64,000 nucleotides of DNA from Schistosoma haematobium. Taxonomy: Eukaryota; Platyhelminthes; Trematoda; Strigeidida; Schistosomatidae. The notes below the pieces were generated by a model. That model did no database searches. It saw only the letters and a program-made list of their open reading frames with translations, and was not told where the DNA came from. Of this stretch, positions 24,001 through 36,384 are shown piece by piece (the first letter of the stretch is position 1; each line of letters opens with the position of its first letter). The position numbers were made by a program, and so were the translations under genes. The stretch covers positions 29,157,116-29,221,115 of the forward strand of contig NC_067196.1 of the NCBI RefSeq assembly GCF_000699445.3. The letters are read 5' to 3'.

Positions 24001-26094
24001 AAGCTTTGGTTAAACTAAAAGGAATTCTCCAATTTCTAGTCTACAAGTGAATTATTTTCAAATCAAAGTTTAGCAACAACTGTAAAAGCTTTAAGTTACT
24101 CAAACAACCAAATATTATTATTTAATGATATCTGTTATTCAAACAACAAACTTTATGAATTTAAACTTACTATGGAAATACTTCCAAATCATGAGATCAT
24201 GACTCAGTAGGAAAAATCCCTAAATTAAGAATGAAATAGTGACTAATTTTATGAGAATTCATTTATATATTGACGTTGATATTGTTCGATTCAAGTATTT
24301 TTTGTTTCAAATACATAGTTACTAACAAGTAGTTAAAAATTAAATGTAACATTTATGAAAATTATTACTACTGCTTTAAACGTGAAACATTGTTAATTCG
24401 CTAAACCTATACAGAACTACTCTTGCAACAATAAATATATATTGAGTTTCCAAATAATAATGAATTTAAAAGTTAAAGTATAGTATCATAAATACTTCAA
24501 TGTCATGTTTTGGCCGGAAATTTCACTCATGAATCATGATATCAACGGTAAACAGAAGTGGATCAAAATTCCATTAAACTAACCTGTGATAAATTCCCTA
24601 AATATGTTTAGCATTGTTCTAATGCATTCAATCCAGAAATCTAACGAACTTTTCAGTAACGCATATAAAAATGCTTATAATAAGTTAGCTATTTCAAATT
24701 TTACGTTTTGTAAAGAATCATTTCACCAAAAGACTCTTCTCAACATGGATTGGAATTAATTACAGAAATTACTTCAACTAGATTTGGACATATGACTTAC
24801 TTTAGTTTGAATCTTATCAGTATTATGGTTCTTAAATTTCTTTTAAACCAACTGATAACTATTATCATTTGTTGTCGATTAACCCAAGATCTACTAACGA
24901 CTTGAGTAGCTTCATATTTCCTAACATCTACTTAGTGCAATAGGAAGTTGATTTCATAATAATTCACTATTGAGAAGTATGTTTCTATCAACAAAACAGT
25001 GTTTAAAGCTTTATTCAACTTTATTTCATATTATGGAAACAAGATAAGGTAAACACTTTTACAGAAATATATATTCCAATGTGAATCTAAAAAAACTTGT
25101 ATTCAAGTATTAGCCTAGTGATCAATGCTACAAATACCCAAATTCTATTTTATGCAAATTGTGCATATTTTCGAAAAGAAGTGTAAGTTTTCATTTGATC
25201 TTTGGAAATGTTTGTCTAAGTAATAATAAACCACCCGATCGATCAATGATTTCCACTCAAATATTATCCTCTGCTTTATTTAACATACATTGACATCCGG
25301 CTGAAAGAAAATAGGTCGTAGATAGCAATTATTTGAACAGTAAAATATAAATTGTTAAATTAAGAGAGAAGTATCACTCCTGAAAATTAAGTTGAGTAAG
25401 TATAATACCAGGTGACTTTTTTCGACTCTTGAAATGATATCGAGAAAAGAAATCCAATATTTAGTTAATCAGAATGTGGATAATATAAATATTTAAGTTG
25501 TAACATAAAAACATTTAGGTTTAGATTCGTAGCTTAAAATCAGAGTTAGAAGTTAGTATCAACAGTCTAGCATAGGATTATGATTTAGAGTTATAGATAA
25601 TGTTTAATAATAAAGTGGAAGAATCCTATGTAGTCATATGATTTAAGACTTCTACAGTTATTTATTTGACTTTAAATATTACGGACTAAAAATGTTATTT
25701 TCAAAAATTCAAAACTAGTCTTTATTCTGAAGTCTTGCTAGGTTTATCGATTCTCGATATCTCAGTAACTAAACATTGGTAGGTGTTAATTAACTCTCAA
25801 TATGATATCAGTTATCCATTATAGAGTTTGGAATTTCTTGCTAACCACCATATTATATCTGACTAGCTTGTTGGTAAGGTATACATTTTCTAATAAAATT
25901 ATTTTAAATACATTTATGAAATGAAATATGGGACAATTTCGTACTGAGTGATTTGGTGTTAGTATAATTTACTGCACACTTGGATATTGTTGTACTGTTG
26001 CTTAGATGAATTTCTTTTTAGATTGTAACAATATGGTTTTCGGGCTTTAAATATGTTAACATATTTTATCAGATTGAATTAATACACATAGATC
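21061..26094. other. intergenic, nothing recognised
   Basis: Scattered imperfect TTAGGG-like words at 23040-23115 and (AT)-rich tracts. No coding evidence on either strand. Confidence 0.5.
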
Positions 26095-26430
26095 ATTTTA
26101 ATTAGGCATAACATAGTTCTTAAGAGTCAGTCTTGAGGGAGATTGATTATGAATACAGTGGTCTTGCGTGCTGTTAGAGGTATGAGGGCGGTTATCACTT
26201 CCTGGTTGTCCACACCGTTGAAGGGTTCTTCTGGAGGTACATGAAAAGGAAATTGGATTAAAGGTGATCTTAGAGACTTGAGAGCGTGACCGCAGTGTCC
26301 AAGTGACAACTGCTTGAGATCGGTCACACACGACGTTTTTGTGAGTAATTTTCATGTTAGCTACGTACTTGTTGAGACCTTACCACCGGAGACGGATATC
26401 CGTGGGATAAGGCGAGGTGTTCAATTTTAG
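26095..26430. repeat. GC-richer island, unassigned, probably repeat-derived
   Basis: Base composition differs sharply from both flanks. It contains ACCACCGGAGACGGATATCCGTGGGATAAGGCGAGGTG. Overlapping ORFs of 66 and 85 codons on the minus strand show no recognisable domain. I do not know the family. Confidence 0.35.
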
Positions 26431-26539
26431 GGACTTTTATGGACGACATATGATTTCGTGGATTCAAAATTGATGAATATAAGGCATGATACAAATAACA
26501 AGAAAAACTCTACAATAAACTAATTCATTTTCTAGTAGT

Positions 26540-26870
26540 TGAATTCGTGGTTCGATTAAAGCTAGACCACCATGGCAAGCCTGGAAGCACTGGACGACCG
26601 TTTCGTCCTAGTATGAAACTCCTCGGCAGTGAGCATCCACGATCGCACACGCGAGACTCAAAGACGATCGCGCAACATCGTAGATTAGTTGAAGTTACAT
26701 AATAACAACGTTGGATACCGGCTCAGTGGTCTAGAGGTTAAGCGTTCGCGAGTGATACCGAAGTTCCTGGGTTCGAACCCCGTGAACGGAATCGCGGGTG
26801 CACACTGCTGAGGAGTCCCATACTAGGACTATTAAATTATCATAATCTCCACAAAACCTCTTTCTGATAA
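26540..26870. repeat. head-to-head pair of hammerhead SINEs
   Basis: The minus copy (26540 to about 26650) has the core CCGAGGA (U4 to C) with GAAAC kept. The plus copy (about 26705-26868) has the best tRNA-like head in the window, CTCAGTGGTCTAGAGGTTAAGCG and GGGTTCGAACCCCG. It then has CTGAGGAGTCCCATACTAGGAC, but the ribozyme is cut off right after stem II by a deletion joining to the ATAATCTCCACAAAACC tail. Confidence 0.8.
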
Positions 26871-27977
26871 CAATTCATTCTCATTCATATTCACAATTAA
26901 AATATATTTAATACCAAAAAAACTATTTTAATGAGACAGTTAACTTCTTGTTTCCCTTGAACATCTTTTAATTAAAGTCCGATTGAAGACTCTATTCTGA
27001 CCAAATAATTTTATAACATGGACTAGTGAATAAATTGATTAATATAGATTTACTTGGCATAATTTACTTATTGAAATTTAATTGAAAATTCATTCAGTGT
27101 ATGATTAAAGAATGAAATTTAAAAACGTCAACGGTAATAAATCCAATGAAATAACCTAACATGAAACAAAGGTACCTGCATCCTATTGGTGTTCATCAAT
27201 AAAGAATCTTAGCAACAGAATCTATCCTAATGCAAAAGCACTTGAAAGATATGCATAGAATCAAATTGATACTTCAAAAATTAATATCTGCGACTTGCAA
27301 AGGAATCTTCTCCAGAGACATATTGTAATTAATTAAAAGATGAACATTTTGAAGACAACAAAATATCATAAAGAAGTTTTATAACTTTCAGAATATCAGT
27401 CAGAAAATGGTATTCCAGACAATATCAGTCGTTTAAAAACATTTTCAAATGCGATTAGTATACATGAACTTTATGTTACGTTCCACAGACATTTAATTTA
27501 GATACTAACATATACCTCTCCGAAACTCATAACCAATCTGTTACGCAGGTGAGAATGAAAGTGAATCTGTCATTTATAAACCGAACAAATTGTACGTGAA
27601 TCATGGGAATATATCGAACTGTCATTCTGAGCCAGACACGGACATAAAGGCTACGGCCTTTGGTTAAGTACATAATCGGCTTCCTCTAATAAAATGCTTC
27701 GTTTTTCGTCGCTCACCTTACAATTGGCATTGAGATAGCATTTGAACGTAGGCAAGTAATACACCTGGATTCATTTAGCTCATCCCTGTACAACCATACC
27801 ATAAATGTATATGATATGGTGGACATTAGATTAACTGACTAATAAGCTGCGATATGTAACCACATTTTGAAAGGAAGTAATTATATGACTAAGTCAATTA
27901 GTTATAACTGATGAGTAAGAATACTTAATTGTACGACATTGTAAAGGCGTTTACAGAGCAAATTATTAATTAATTTA

Positions 27978-28290
27978 TGAGCCGAGTTGAATGGTAGCCA
28001 GTAGTGGAATACTGGACACACTTTCCATCCTAATTGGGATTCGTCAATTTGATGCACCTGAATCCCAAAGTCAATGTTCATTTTGGGACTCAACCCAGTA
28101 CCGCTCACTTCATACGCCATCACGTTATCCACCTAGTCACTAAGTCCAGATACTCACTTACCTTTACAATGGAGTGAATTTTAATTCATTTGTATTGATT
28201 GTTTGAATGTTTTTATTGGTGCTTAGGACTGTAATCGATCAGTTCGTTCGATCAGTTTCTCTAATTTGCCGTTATCCTAACCACCACTTG
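27978..28290 (-). repeat. hammerhead SINE subfamily with extra tail, copy 2
   Basis: Partner of 17155-17460 at roughly 90 percent by eye. The 76-codon minus-strand ORF across it is a by-product of the repeat. Confidence 0.75.
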
Positions 28291-29329
28291 AAATATTTTA
28301 AAAAACAATACGAATGAACTAACTAATTTGTGTTAAATACTGTTCACTTCAAGTTATACAAACCTGACCGTTAATCTGATAGTAAATAAATCACATAGAA
28401 ATGAGGCATTCATAGGTCACTTTGAACTATTTCCAGGGTCAAATAAACCCATCACCAGTTTTTATGTTTTCACTACGCGTTGTTGGATTTATGGTTTCAG
28501 TACCAAGCACAAATCAGGCAAGCGATTCCTCAGACATAATAGTATATGTCCTAGGGATTTGCCTTCAGATAGATTCATTAAACTAAAGGGAGAAAACATT
28601 AATGGAAGATTTCAACAATAGCCATAGCAAAGCATTAGCTCACCGATTACATCCATGGTTATCTTGCTACATGATTAACTGACTAAAGCCGTGAATACAG
28701 ACCTGTAAATTCAGACAAAATGAGTCAGGTGTAACGTTTCGAACTCAGGACGTGAAAGTCAAGAGTTCAGTCCCTCGTGAAGTCACAGGTATATATATAG
28801 TTAACAAGTCTTGAACTAGTAAGAAATAACTAACCACCACTTCCTGATATTCGATCTTTGAATAAAGTAAAATTAATTGTTGAGATTTAAAGATTATTGG
28901 TTTAACAGGCTTAACCTGGTAACTGGTTTATACAATATTGAATATTCCACTGTTGTTTTATAAATGGGTATCCATTAGTAATAATTTTAATGCAAATGAA
29001 TTATTGAATCACATGATCTTAATTTCAAAAGACTAATACAATTATAATCTTAAAGAAACTGTATTAAGGTTAATCAAATAATTGTCGATAACAGTAAACA
29101 AATGAATTTTCTTATTTAAAATGACTTGCATATTCAGTTTTCAGGTTTATGATGATCTAATATAATGAAATAGTTAACATATCTGGAAAAAATTAGTTAA
29201 ACAGAAATAATATTGATTCAAAGATGAATTAACATTAAATAAACATAAACTGATACCTATGACTTTTAGACCATAGATCAAGCATTCTAGTACCAAAATT
29301 AAAGCAGTGTATCTGAATTTTGTAATGGT

Positions 29330-29575
29330 GAACTATAGATGTATATGTAGCACGAAACACAGGTCCAGTGTTTCCTGTTGACTACCTCCAACCACCGTCT
29401 TATCTCAACATAGTGCATTCAGTGTCGAGTCACCTAGACTGGTGGCCACATTGCAACTTGGTCGATACCATTCGATCTGCACTAAGCAGGACTTGACACA
29501 CACCCAGTGATCAATTAATTGTGATTACATCTCAGTCCTAAAGGAGGTCGGTCGCGGCCCGGATAGCTCAGTGAT
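29330..29575 (-). repeat. second SINE-like family, copy 2
   Basis: Partner of 2190-2450 in the opposite orientation. On the minus strand it starts with ATCACTGAGCTATCCGGGCC, which resembles a box-A promoter region, so a tRNA-type origin is likely but not certain. Confidence 0.65.
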
Positions 29576-30111
29576 ATTGTTATTACCATTTGACTAGACA
29601 AATTTACTTATTATACATAAAATTTAGCAGAAAATAAAACTGAAATCACGATAAGTCCGATTTTAGTTACATAGTTTGTAGTCTAGATTTGTTATCTAAT
29701 TAAGTTTTCGGTTAGTTTTTAGCTTATGTCATACAAATCTACTGAGGTTCACTTCGTGAGTTCAAACCCCGCCAACTTCGCCACTATTATTATTACTATT
29801 ATTTATTAAGATTTTAGGATTTTTAGTTGTAAAGATGGATGAACTCCAAAGACTAATTGATAATATGCAATAGTATACTGTGGCTGAGTGAAGGTGGCTC
29901 ATGAAGTACAATTATTGAATCAAATCCCGAATAAACTAATATCAAAGACAAAGCCAATAACCAAAAGAATAAACTTTTTTATCTAAGGAAGTAATATGTT
30001 TATGTACAAGACATTAACACAAAAGTAACACTGTTAGTTATTGTAAATGATTAGATAAAATCACTTACATAAATCACTCGCACAACACTGAACAAGTATT
30101 CAACTTCTTAA

Positions 30112-30235
30112 GTAGAGAGGCATTGTGGCCAACCGTACAATCCAGGACACGCATTTCATCCTATTTGGGACTCGTCATCTGGATACACCTGTATCCGAGT
30201 GGACGTTCACTCAGGGACTCGAATCCAGTACAGAA
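30112..30235 (-). repeat. hammerhead SINE, Sm-alpha type, C3-to-A core
   Basis: The minus strand reads CCAGATGACGAGTCCCAAATAGGATGAAATGCGTGTCCTGG. Stems I to III are recognisable, but C3 is A. Confidence 0.7.
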
Positions 30236-30244
30236 AGAACACCA

Positions 30245-30870
30245 ATCCAATCTCACCTGATGGAGAAATTCTAGAAGAGGTGCAAAATTAATATGTACCT
30301 GAACAGCATCATCGATGAGCGTGGAGGATCCGATGCAAATGAGAAGGCAAGGATTGGCAGAGAAACGACAGCATTCCTGCGGTTGAGGAACATATGGAAC
30401 TCAAAACAACTGTCAACCAACATCAAAGTGAGAATTTTCAATACGTTCTTCAAAACAGTCCTACTGTATGGAGCTGGAGCTTGAAGATCTACTACAACCA
30501 CCATCAAAATGGTACAAGTATTTATAAACAATTGTCTACGTAAGATACTCAATGTTCGTTAGCCCAATACCATCAGTAACAGCCTACTGTGAGACAGAAC
30601 AAACCAGCTTCCAGATGAAGAGGAAATTAGGAAAATTAAGTTAAAGGTGGATAGGACATACATTACGGAAATCACCATACTGTATCACAAGGCAAGCCCT
30701 AACTTGGAATCTTGAAGAGAAACGGAAAAGAGGAAGGCCAAAGAACACATTATGTAGAGAAATAGAAGCAGATATGAAAAGGATGAATAGCAACTGCAAA
30801 GAATTTCCTAGGACAGATTTCAATAGAGAATCATAGTAGGCGGTTTATGCTCTTCCAAGAATGGTAACAG
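30245..30870 (+). pseudogene. RTE-like C-terminal fragment, second subfamily
   Basis: A decayed post-RT region: PDGEILEEV, a frameshift, then YLNSIIDERGGSD, NIWNSKQLSTNIKVRIFNT and VLLYGA. After a stop come VFINNCLRKILNV, EEEIRK and [12 protein letters not shown] remnants in shifted frames, ending near VGGLCSS. This is the widespread schistosome endonuclease-reverse transcriptase C-terminus with a different sequence from copies A to E. No 5' portion is visible. It lies directly after a minus-strand hammerhead SINE copy. Confidence 0.7.
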
Positions 30871-32829
30871 GTGTAGGTAATTTATTTAATTAAGTTTGAA
30901 AATAACAATCAATTTTGTTTTATTATATTTACAACTATATGTTGTAATATTGTTGATTCATTCTGTTGAAGTTTATCAAACTGGTCGAAATCATATTATG
31001 GACAGTCTCTCTTGAATAATTCTTGCGATATTGTTTTTTCGATCAATTAACGTAATTAGACAAATCATAACAGTAATTCAAAACACGAAGTTCAGCAAAG
31101 GGATCTCTTTTCAACGAATTTATTATCAAGCTGTACAATCATATATATATGAATTTTTTTTGTGAAAGTACCGATTCCATGAGGAAATATGAACATGAAT
31201 AACCAAGATGACGTAATAGAAAGATTACGTAATACGGATAATAAAAATAGATTTAGTGAATGTAATAAGATGATTAAAAAGGTTCTACAAGAGTAAGAGG
31301 AAAGCAGTTAGGAGTTCTATACTTTAACACCTAATCGACTGTAATCATTCTACGGATTCACAGTTTAATTTTAAGGTTATATATATGATTTGTTCAAATC
31401 TACCTTGATTTTATCTTATCCAACTCCTAAAAATAGCCGAAGCTGTTACTATCCATAGGCTCAAACCAGAACCATGCGTAAAAAAGAGGTACGTCCTATC
31501 GTTACTTTGGCCTTAATTAATATTATTATTATTGCATTCCCTTTTACTTATGTCTTATATTCTTATTATTTTATTCATAAATGCTCATCATATCACCTTA
31601 TTTATTTTTACACCTCTATGACCTTTAATTATTGTAACAAAAACATTTTAATCATCTTATTACATTAACTGAAGAGAGATCCCTTTCGCTATACTTTGTG
31701 TTTTTTTAATGTTTAAATGGGAATTATCTGTCAGTGAAATTGATTTTAGGCATGACAACAATTTTTTTTTTGAACAAGCGGAATTTAAAATAAAACTAGC
31801 TTAGTTATTTGATATATTTAATTATAAAATCTAATGACAAGTATATATTTAATTATGAACTTTCATATAGAATATTCATTATTCATAATTTATCTTATAA
31901 AATAAATAGTTCTGGTAGATTGTCACATCCGAAAATTTATAATTTACCTAATACAAAAGTACCTAGAATTATATATATGAATATACAGTCACATTAAACA
32001 TGATACAAATCATTTTAGTATCCATACAATTCAAGAGCATATGGTTTTTAAAATTTTGCAAAATTTGGCACGTGACTGACCCAATATACTCAACTTAAAT
32101 AAATATAATAGTACTATATTGTCAAATGGTGTGAAACAATAAAGTTAGGGTTATTTATATATTCTTTATGTGAATAAATAACTGACATAAAAAGTACTGA
32201 TTGAGGACAAATTGTACTTTTTGAACAATTTTTTTTCAAATATGTTTACACTTTAATTCAAAAAGAGTATAGAGTTATACTGAGTATATTTTATCTGAGG
32301 CTAGAACATCTGCATTTATAGGGATACTCGACTAGGCTTTGTGTTGACCAGCATCAACGTAGAATTATATTCTATTAGAAAATGAGATATTGGAATTGAA
32401 GTGTGGGGAACTAGTTTTGATAAAGAAAGGGAAATACATCAAGGGTTTGAGTGTAATTCAGTAATACACTGAATGAAACTCATGTCACCTACAGGATCTT
32501 AATGCATGTTTACACACAGAACTTGGAATTTAAACACTAAAAATAAAAATTAACTCCGGAACTAGCAAAGTCCAATGAGTATTTAATGTCAACCACGAGT
32601 TCGATATATAACAGAGTTACTTGTTAATATTATGTATTTATAAGTAGACGTCATGGCAGTAAAAGATTTGTAGTGAATATCTTCACTTAAGGAATACTTT
32701 AAATCAGAATTATTAATCAGATCTAATCGATGAAACATCCCAATAAGTATTATAAACAAAATGTATATACTAAACTGATTTATGCATCTATTTAATTTAT
32801 AGAACTCTGGGAAAATATCTTGTCAGTAT
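30871..32829. other. intergenic, nothing recognised
   Basis: Very AT-rich. The ORFs at 31474 and 31809 are Ile/Tyr/Asn-rich and look like chance frames. Confidence 0.5.
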
Positions 32830-33150
32830 GTGGTTGTGGAGATTATTGAACTTTGTTGAAATCATGAATCGTTCTAAGCTAGACTAATATTGAAGGAAAC
32901 TGGGAATATCTGTTACTGAGTAAAGTAACTAGTTGCAGGAGACATTAACACCATTGGATCCCGACTCAGTGGTCTAGAGATTAAGCATCCGTGCGAGACT
33001 GAAGGTCCTGAGTTTGATTCACGTTTATGGGGTTTTGGACGTGTACTACCAAGGAGTCCAATACTAGGACGAGATGGCCGCCCAGTGCTCCCAGGTTTTC
33101 AATGGTCTGACTTAGATCAGCTCATGATTTTAATGAAATATTTTATCTCT
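32830..33150. repeat. head-to-head pair of hammerhead SINEs, degenerate
   Basis: A minus 3' fragment (about 32835-32915) is followed by a plus copy (about 32957-33145) with CTCAGTGGTCTAGAGATTAAGC, GAGTTTGATTC, CCAAGGAGTCCAATACTAGGACGAGATGG and the GGTCTGACTTAGATCAGCTCATGA tail. Core changes (CCAAGGA, GAGA) predict no activity. Confidence 0.7.
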
Positions 33151-34966
33151 GTTTATGCTTCTCCAATGGTACATGAACATAACCCTACAGTTAACTGTTA
33201 CATCAAATAACTTGCAAAGAATAACAACACTGAGATATGAAAAAACTAATCTTCTCACATAGCTTTTTATATTAACTACAAGAATAATAACAAGATTTTC
33301 CATTCTTCTGATGATTTTCGGCTTCGTTTTCATCCTTATACTAACACAATTAATGTAGACTATGAAACTTCCATTAATTATTCTTTGTCACTTTCTTTCA
33401 TTGATTAAACAGTTCATCGCGTTGTGTTCTGAAAATTCAGTTAGTATTCTTTATATCATTTACACTTGAATTAAACTCCATAAATGAAAATTTATATTGT
33501 TTATCAACAGAACTCAACACTTGTTGATAAACTCTAATGTAAATTATCAGTTACTGTCACATTTCAGGTTTTCCTTTAGTAAACTAATCTCTCAGTAAGT
33601 GCATGGTATGAATGGCAAGGATAAACTTTTATCATCAAGTCTCAATTTCTTAGTTTGGCGGTGTGTCTATCGATAAAATTGCCCACACCTAACATGAACA
33701 TACATTTTAACTCATTTTTGTTGCACAGAAGTATTTCATTTGGCTAGAAATAAATCATTCATTTCGTCTAGATTCGAACAAGGATACTTGCATATTTCAC
33801 ATTAAGATATACAAGTAAAATATTCAGCGAATTAAAAAAAATCGATACTCAGCATCGAGTGGAACACAAGATCTTCGAATATAGGGACTACTGTATTTAA
33901 GCCACTGATTTAAAATCCAATTATATACAAATATGAAATAGCGAGATCCTCATCCTACGTTGTCATTGGGTTACCGCCTAACTTTTAAGTTGCATGATTC
34001 TCTTCGGAAATTGATTATCATGGGCCTTATGATATTTAATTACTTTTATGATAATCTATTGATATATCATATATAGGAAAGGGTTAAAGAGCTTGAGAAG
34101 AGACAGAAGACATGTGGTTTATTGTGCCGAACACCTAATATGTTAGGTTTTTCGAGAATCTTTCCCTTAATCCCAATTAACAACCAAATAATTTTCAGAG
34201 ATCCTCACATTACACATATTGAACACATGGTTCCAAATCTTCTGCTTCTATAAACTTACAAATCAAGCACTACTGCATAGTAAATTACCTTCTCAACCAA
34301 TTTAAATATGCTCCCTCTGTTGAATTTGGTGGCTACAGAAAGACACATTGTTAATTTCAAATCATTCCTAGAATTAACCTGAGACCAGAATCTATTGAAT
34401 GACATTTTTGTGCCATGATTCAAATAACATTTGCTTAATTTCTCCAGAAAAGTAATAATTTGTAGGAGAGAACTGCACTGAACTGGCGAGATCAATAATC
34501 CCAGTTACTGTGTCATGAAGCCAAATACCAGTCGAAATATCTTTCACACAGCACAGGTCACTCACTTATAATTAACACGCATGAATCAGAAGAAAAAATA
34601 TGAAACACTCAACATTTTATAATTATACAAATTGGCATAGTTGGAATGTGCTTGAAATCGATAAACTTATGTTACAATAACAAATCAATATTGAGAATAC
34701 TAATACTATGTCAAAGAAACAAAAAATAATTCTAGAAAAAAATAGATGTGGCGAAATACATTTGATGATGAAAACATTTGAACAAAAAACTATTTCATTT
34801 ATCAAAAATATGTCTAAATCACAAGTAAAAAAAAAGATATTGAAACTGTCTTACATACATTGTGAAGACAATTTTGATTCTCAAGTAAATCAATTTTTAA
34901 AAAAAACAAACATGAAAACGTAGAAAAAACAAACAGATGTTTCTTTCAAGCGATCTGTTGCTTTAA
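33151..34966. other. intergenic downstream of IP3K, nothing recognised
   Basis: The plus-strand ORF at 34708 (71 codons, Lys-rich) and the minus-strand ORF at 34256 have no domain I can name. Part of the IP3K 3'UTR may extend into the upper end. Confidence 0.45.
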
Positions 34967-34972
34967 TTTATT
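34967..34972 (-). promoter_or_regulatory. candidate poly(A) signal of IP3K
   Basis: AATAAA on the minus strand, about 288 bases past the IP3K stop codon. In sequence this AT-rich the hexamer occurs often by chance, so only the distance supports it. Confidence 0.3.
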
Positions 34973-35259
34973 TTGTAATGTACTGTTGCGATCAAAAGGT
35001 GGGGGGGAAAGTGGATACGATCGGGGAGTAATAAACAAACACAAAATGGAAAAGCTCACTATTATTGAGTCAATGAACAACACGATAGTTGTTCTATGGG
35101 CAGATCAATTAGTTCTATGAAGTCAACGTAAAAAATGAGAAATGTGAATATTGTATAATAAACTGGATATAGATCGTAATGTTTTTCCGATATATATATA
35201 AACACTAGCAAAGATATGGAAACGGAAAAACAAAAGGGAATAATCTATGAGATCTGGAA

Positions 35260-35472
35260 CTACTGGCATTCATGAATAATTTCTTCGAATAATTTCACTA
35301 AATTATCAATTCCAATTAAATAACCATCTTCATAATTGCCAGGTTTCCATACAGAACGATGATTTACACGAATTTGATTGTTCGATGGACTGGCTATTTT
35401 AGCGAAATCAATTAACCAGATATTAGCATAGCCTGATTGATCATGAACAAATAATAATGAAGAGCCGATAAA
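35260..35472 (-). CDS. IP3K: IP3K terminal exon (7 of 7): GSSLL and IDF catalytic motifs, stop codon
   Basis: The 213-nt terminal exon has 70 codons plus TAG and an acceptor CCACTTCAG. It begins FIGSSLLFVHD, the SSLL motif of the kinase C-lobe. It continues to NIWLIDFAKI, the IDF motif whose Asp coordinates metal and ATP phosphates, and to WKPGNYEDGYLIGIDNL, matching the family's W.EGNREDGYL.GL.NL. The protein ends LFEEIIHECQ, a usual place for IP3Ks to stop. One oddity is that the normally conserved IDFGK reads IDFAK. A possible poly(A) signal (AATAAA on the minus strand) lies about 290 bases downstream. Confidence 0.93.
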   Translation of the reverse strand, partial: FIGSSLLFVHDQSGYANIWLIDFAKIASPSNNQIRVNHRSVWKPGNYEDGYLIGIDNLVKLFEEIIHECQ

Positions 35473-35714
35473 CTGAAGTGGGAGATAAAGAATAAAGATA
35501 AGGGAATTTTTATTTTCTGTTTAAACACTAAACACACAAAAAGAATTCATACATGATACCATTGCCAAGATTATGCAAGTTAATATTAAATAGGGTAGTG
35601 TTAGATAGTTGGATGAAAATACTGTCTTCATCAAGACATCAATAAACATAGACAAAAATATCCATTACAAAACTATTATTAAAAGAATACTTGAACAAAA
35701 TAGTCCTTTACGAG

Positions 35715-35835
35715 ATAGGTGGATTTATTGTCAGCTGAAGAATCCAGGACTCATGTTTCGTTCTATTTGAGACATGTCAGATAGATGTATTCGGATCTCA
35801 ATGTTGATGTTCACACAGGGACTCGAACCCTTTGT
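35715..35835 (-). repeat. hammerhead SINE fragment, degenerate
   Basis: The minus strand reads ATCTGACATGTCTCAAATAGAACGAAACATGAGTCCTGGATTC. GAAAC is kept, but the first core half is CTGACAT. Box-B-like GGGTTCGAGTCCC lies just upstream on the minus strand. Confidence 0.65.
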
Positions 35836-35859
35836 TGCGCAAGTGGATGGCTATCAGGA

Positions 35860-36130
35860 ATTAGTGGCTCAGTGAATAACGCGCTGGGCACTTGAAGTGA
35901 AAGGTAGTGGGCTCGTATTCGGATGTGGGAACCAACACTAGGATGCATATGAGCCCAGATGACGAGTCCCAAATAGGGTGAAACGCGTAACCCGAATTCT
36001 ACTGTTAGCCAGTAATCCATTTCTTCCAGAAAAGCTTGTGAAAAATGGCAATATCGAGACAATACGCACACGATGCATATATTCCAACAAAGAATGGTCG
36101 AAATTCATTCAATATTATCAACAAACGGAT
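35860..36130 (+). repeat. hammerhead SINE with tRNA-like head
   Basis: GTGGCTCAGTGAATAACGCGCTGG (box A) and GTGGGCTCGTATTCGG (weak box B) are followed by CCCAGATGACGAGTCCCAAATAGGGTGAAACGCG at about 35953-35985 and the CAATATCGAGACAATACGCAC tail also seen at 9.1 and 15.1 kb. C3 is A in the core. It lies about 400 bases inside the last IP3K intron. Confidence 0.7.
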
Positions 36131-36339
36131 AAGTCGAATTCTTTGTAATAAGGACATAAAATAGTTTTTGGCAAAATATAATTGGAGTATTACACCACGT
36201 GCATAATCCACAATGTAGGCATGGGAAATACAAACGATTATCAATTATATTAGTATTATGGTTTGGTAAGTCACTTCTAATACCCGCCTAAAGAAAAACT
36301 ACACTAATATTATTAGATCTATATATTGTAGTATTGGTA

Positions 36340-36340
<1 letters not shown>

Positions 36341-36384
<44 letters not shown>
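36341..36384. repeat. (AAT)n microsatellite
   Basis: About 14 perfect AAT/ATA triplets in the last IP3K intron. Confidence 0.9.

Noticed and set aside
29740..29790. Possible tRNA gene (GAGTTCAAACCCC)
   Set aside because: Box-B-like only. No cloverleaf could be folded around it. Probably another SINE relic.
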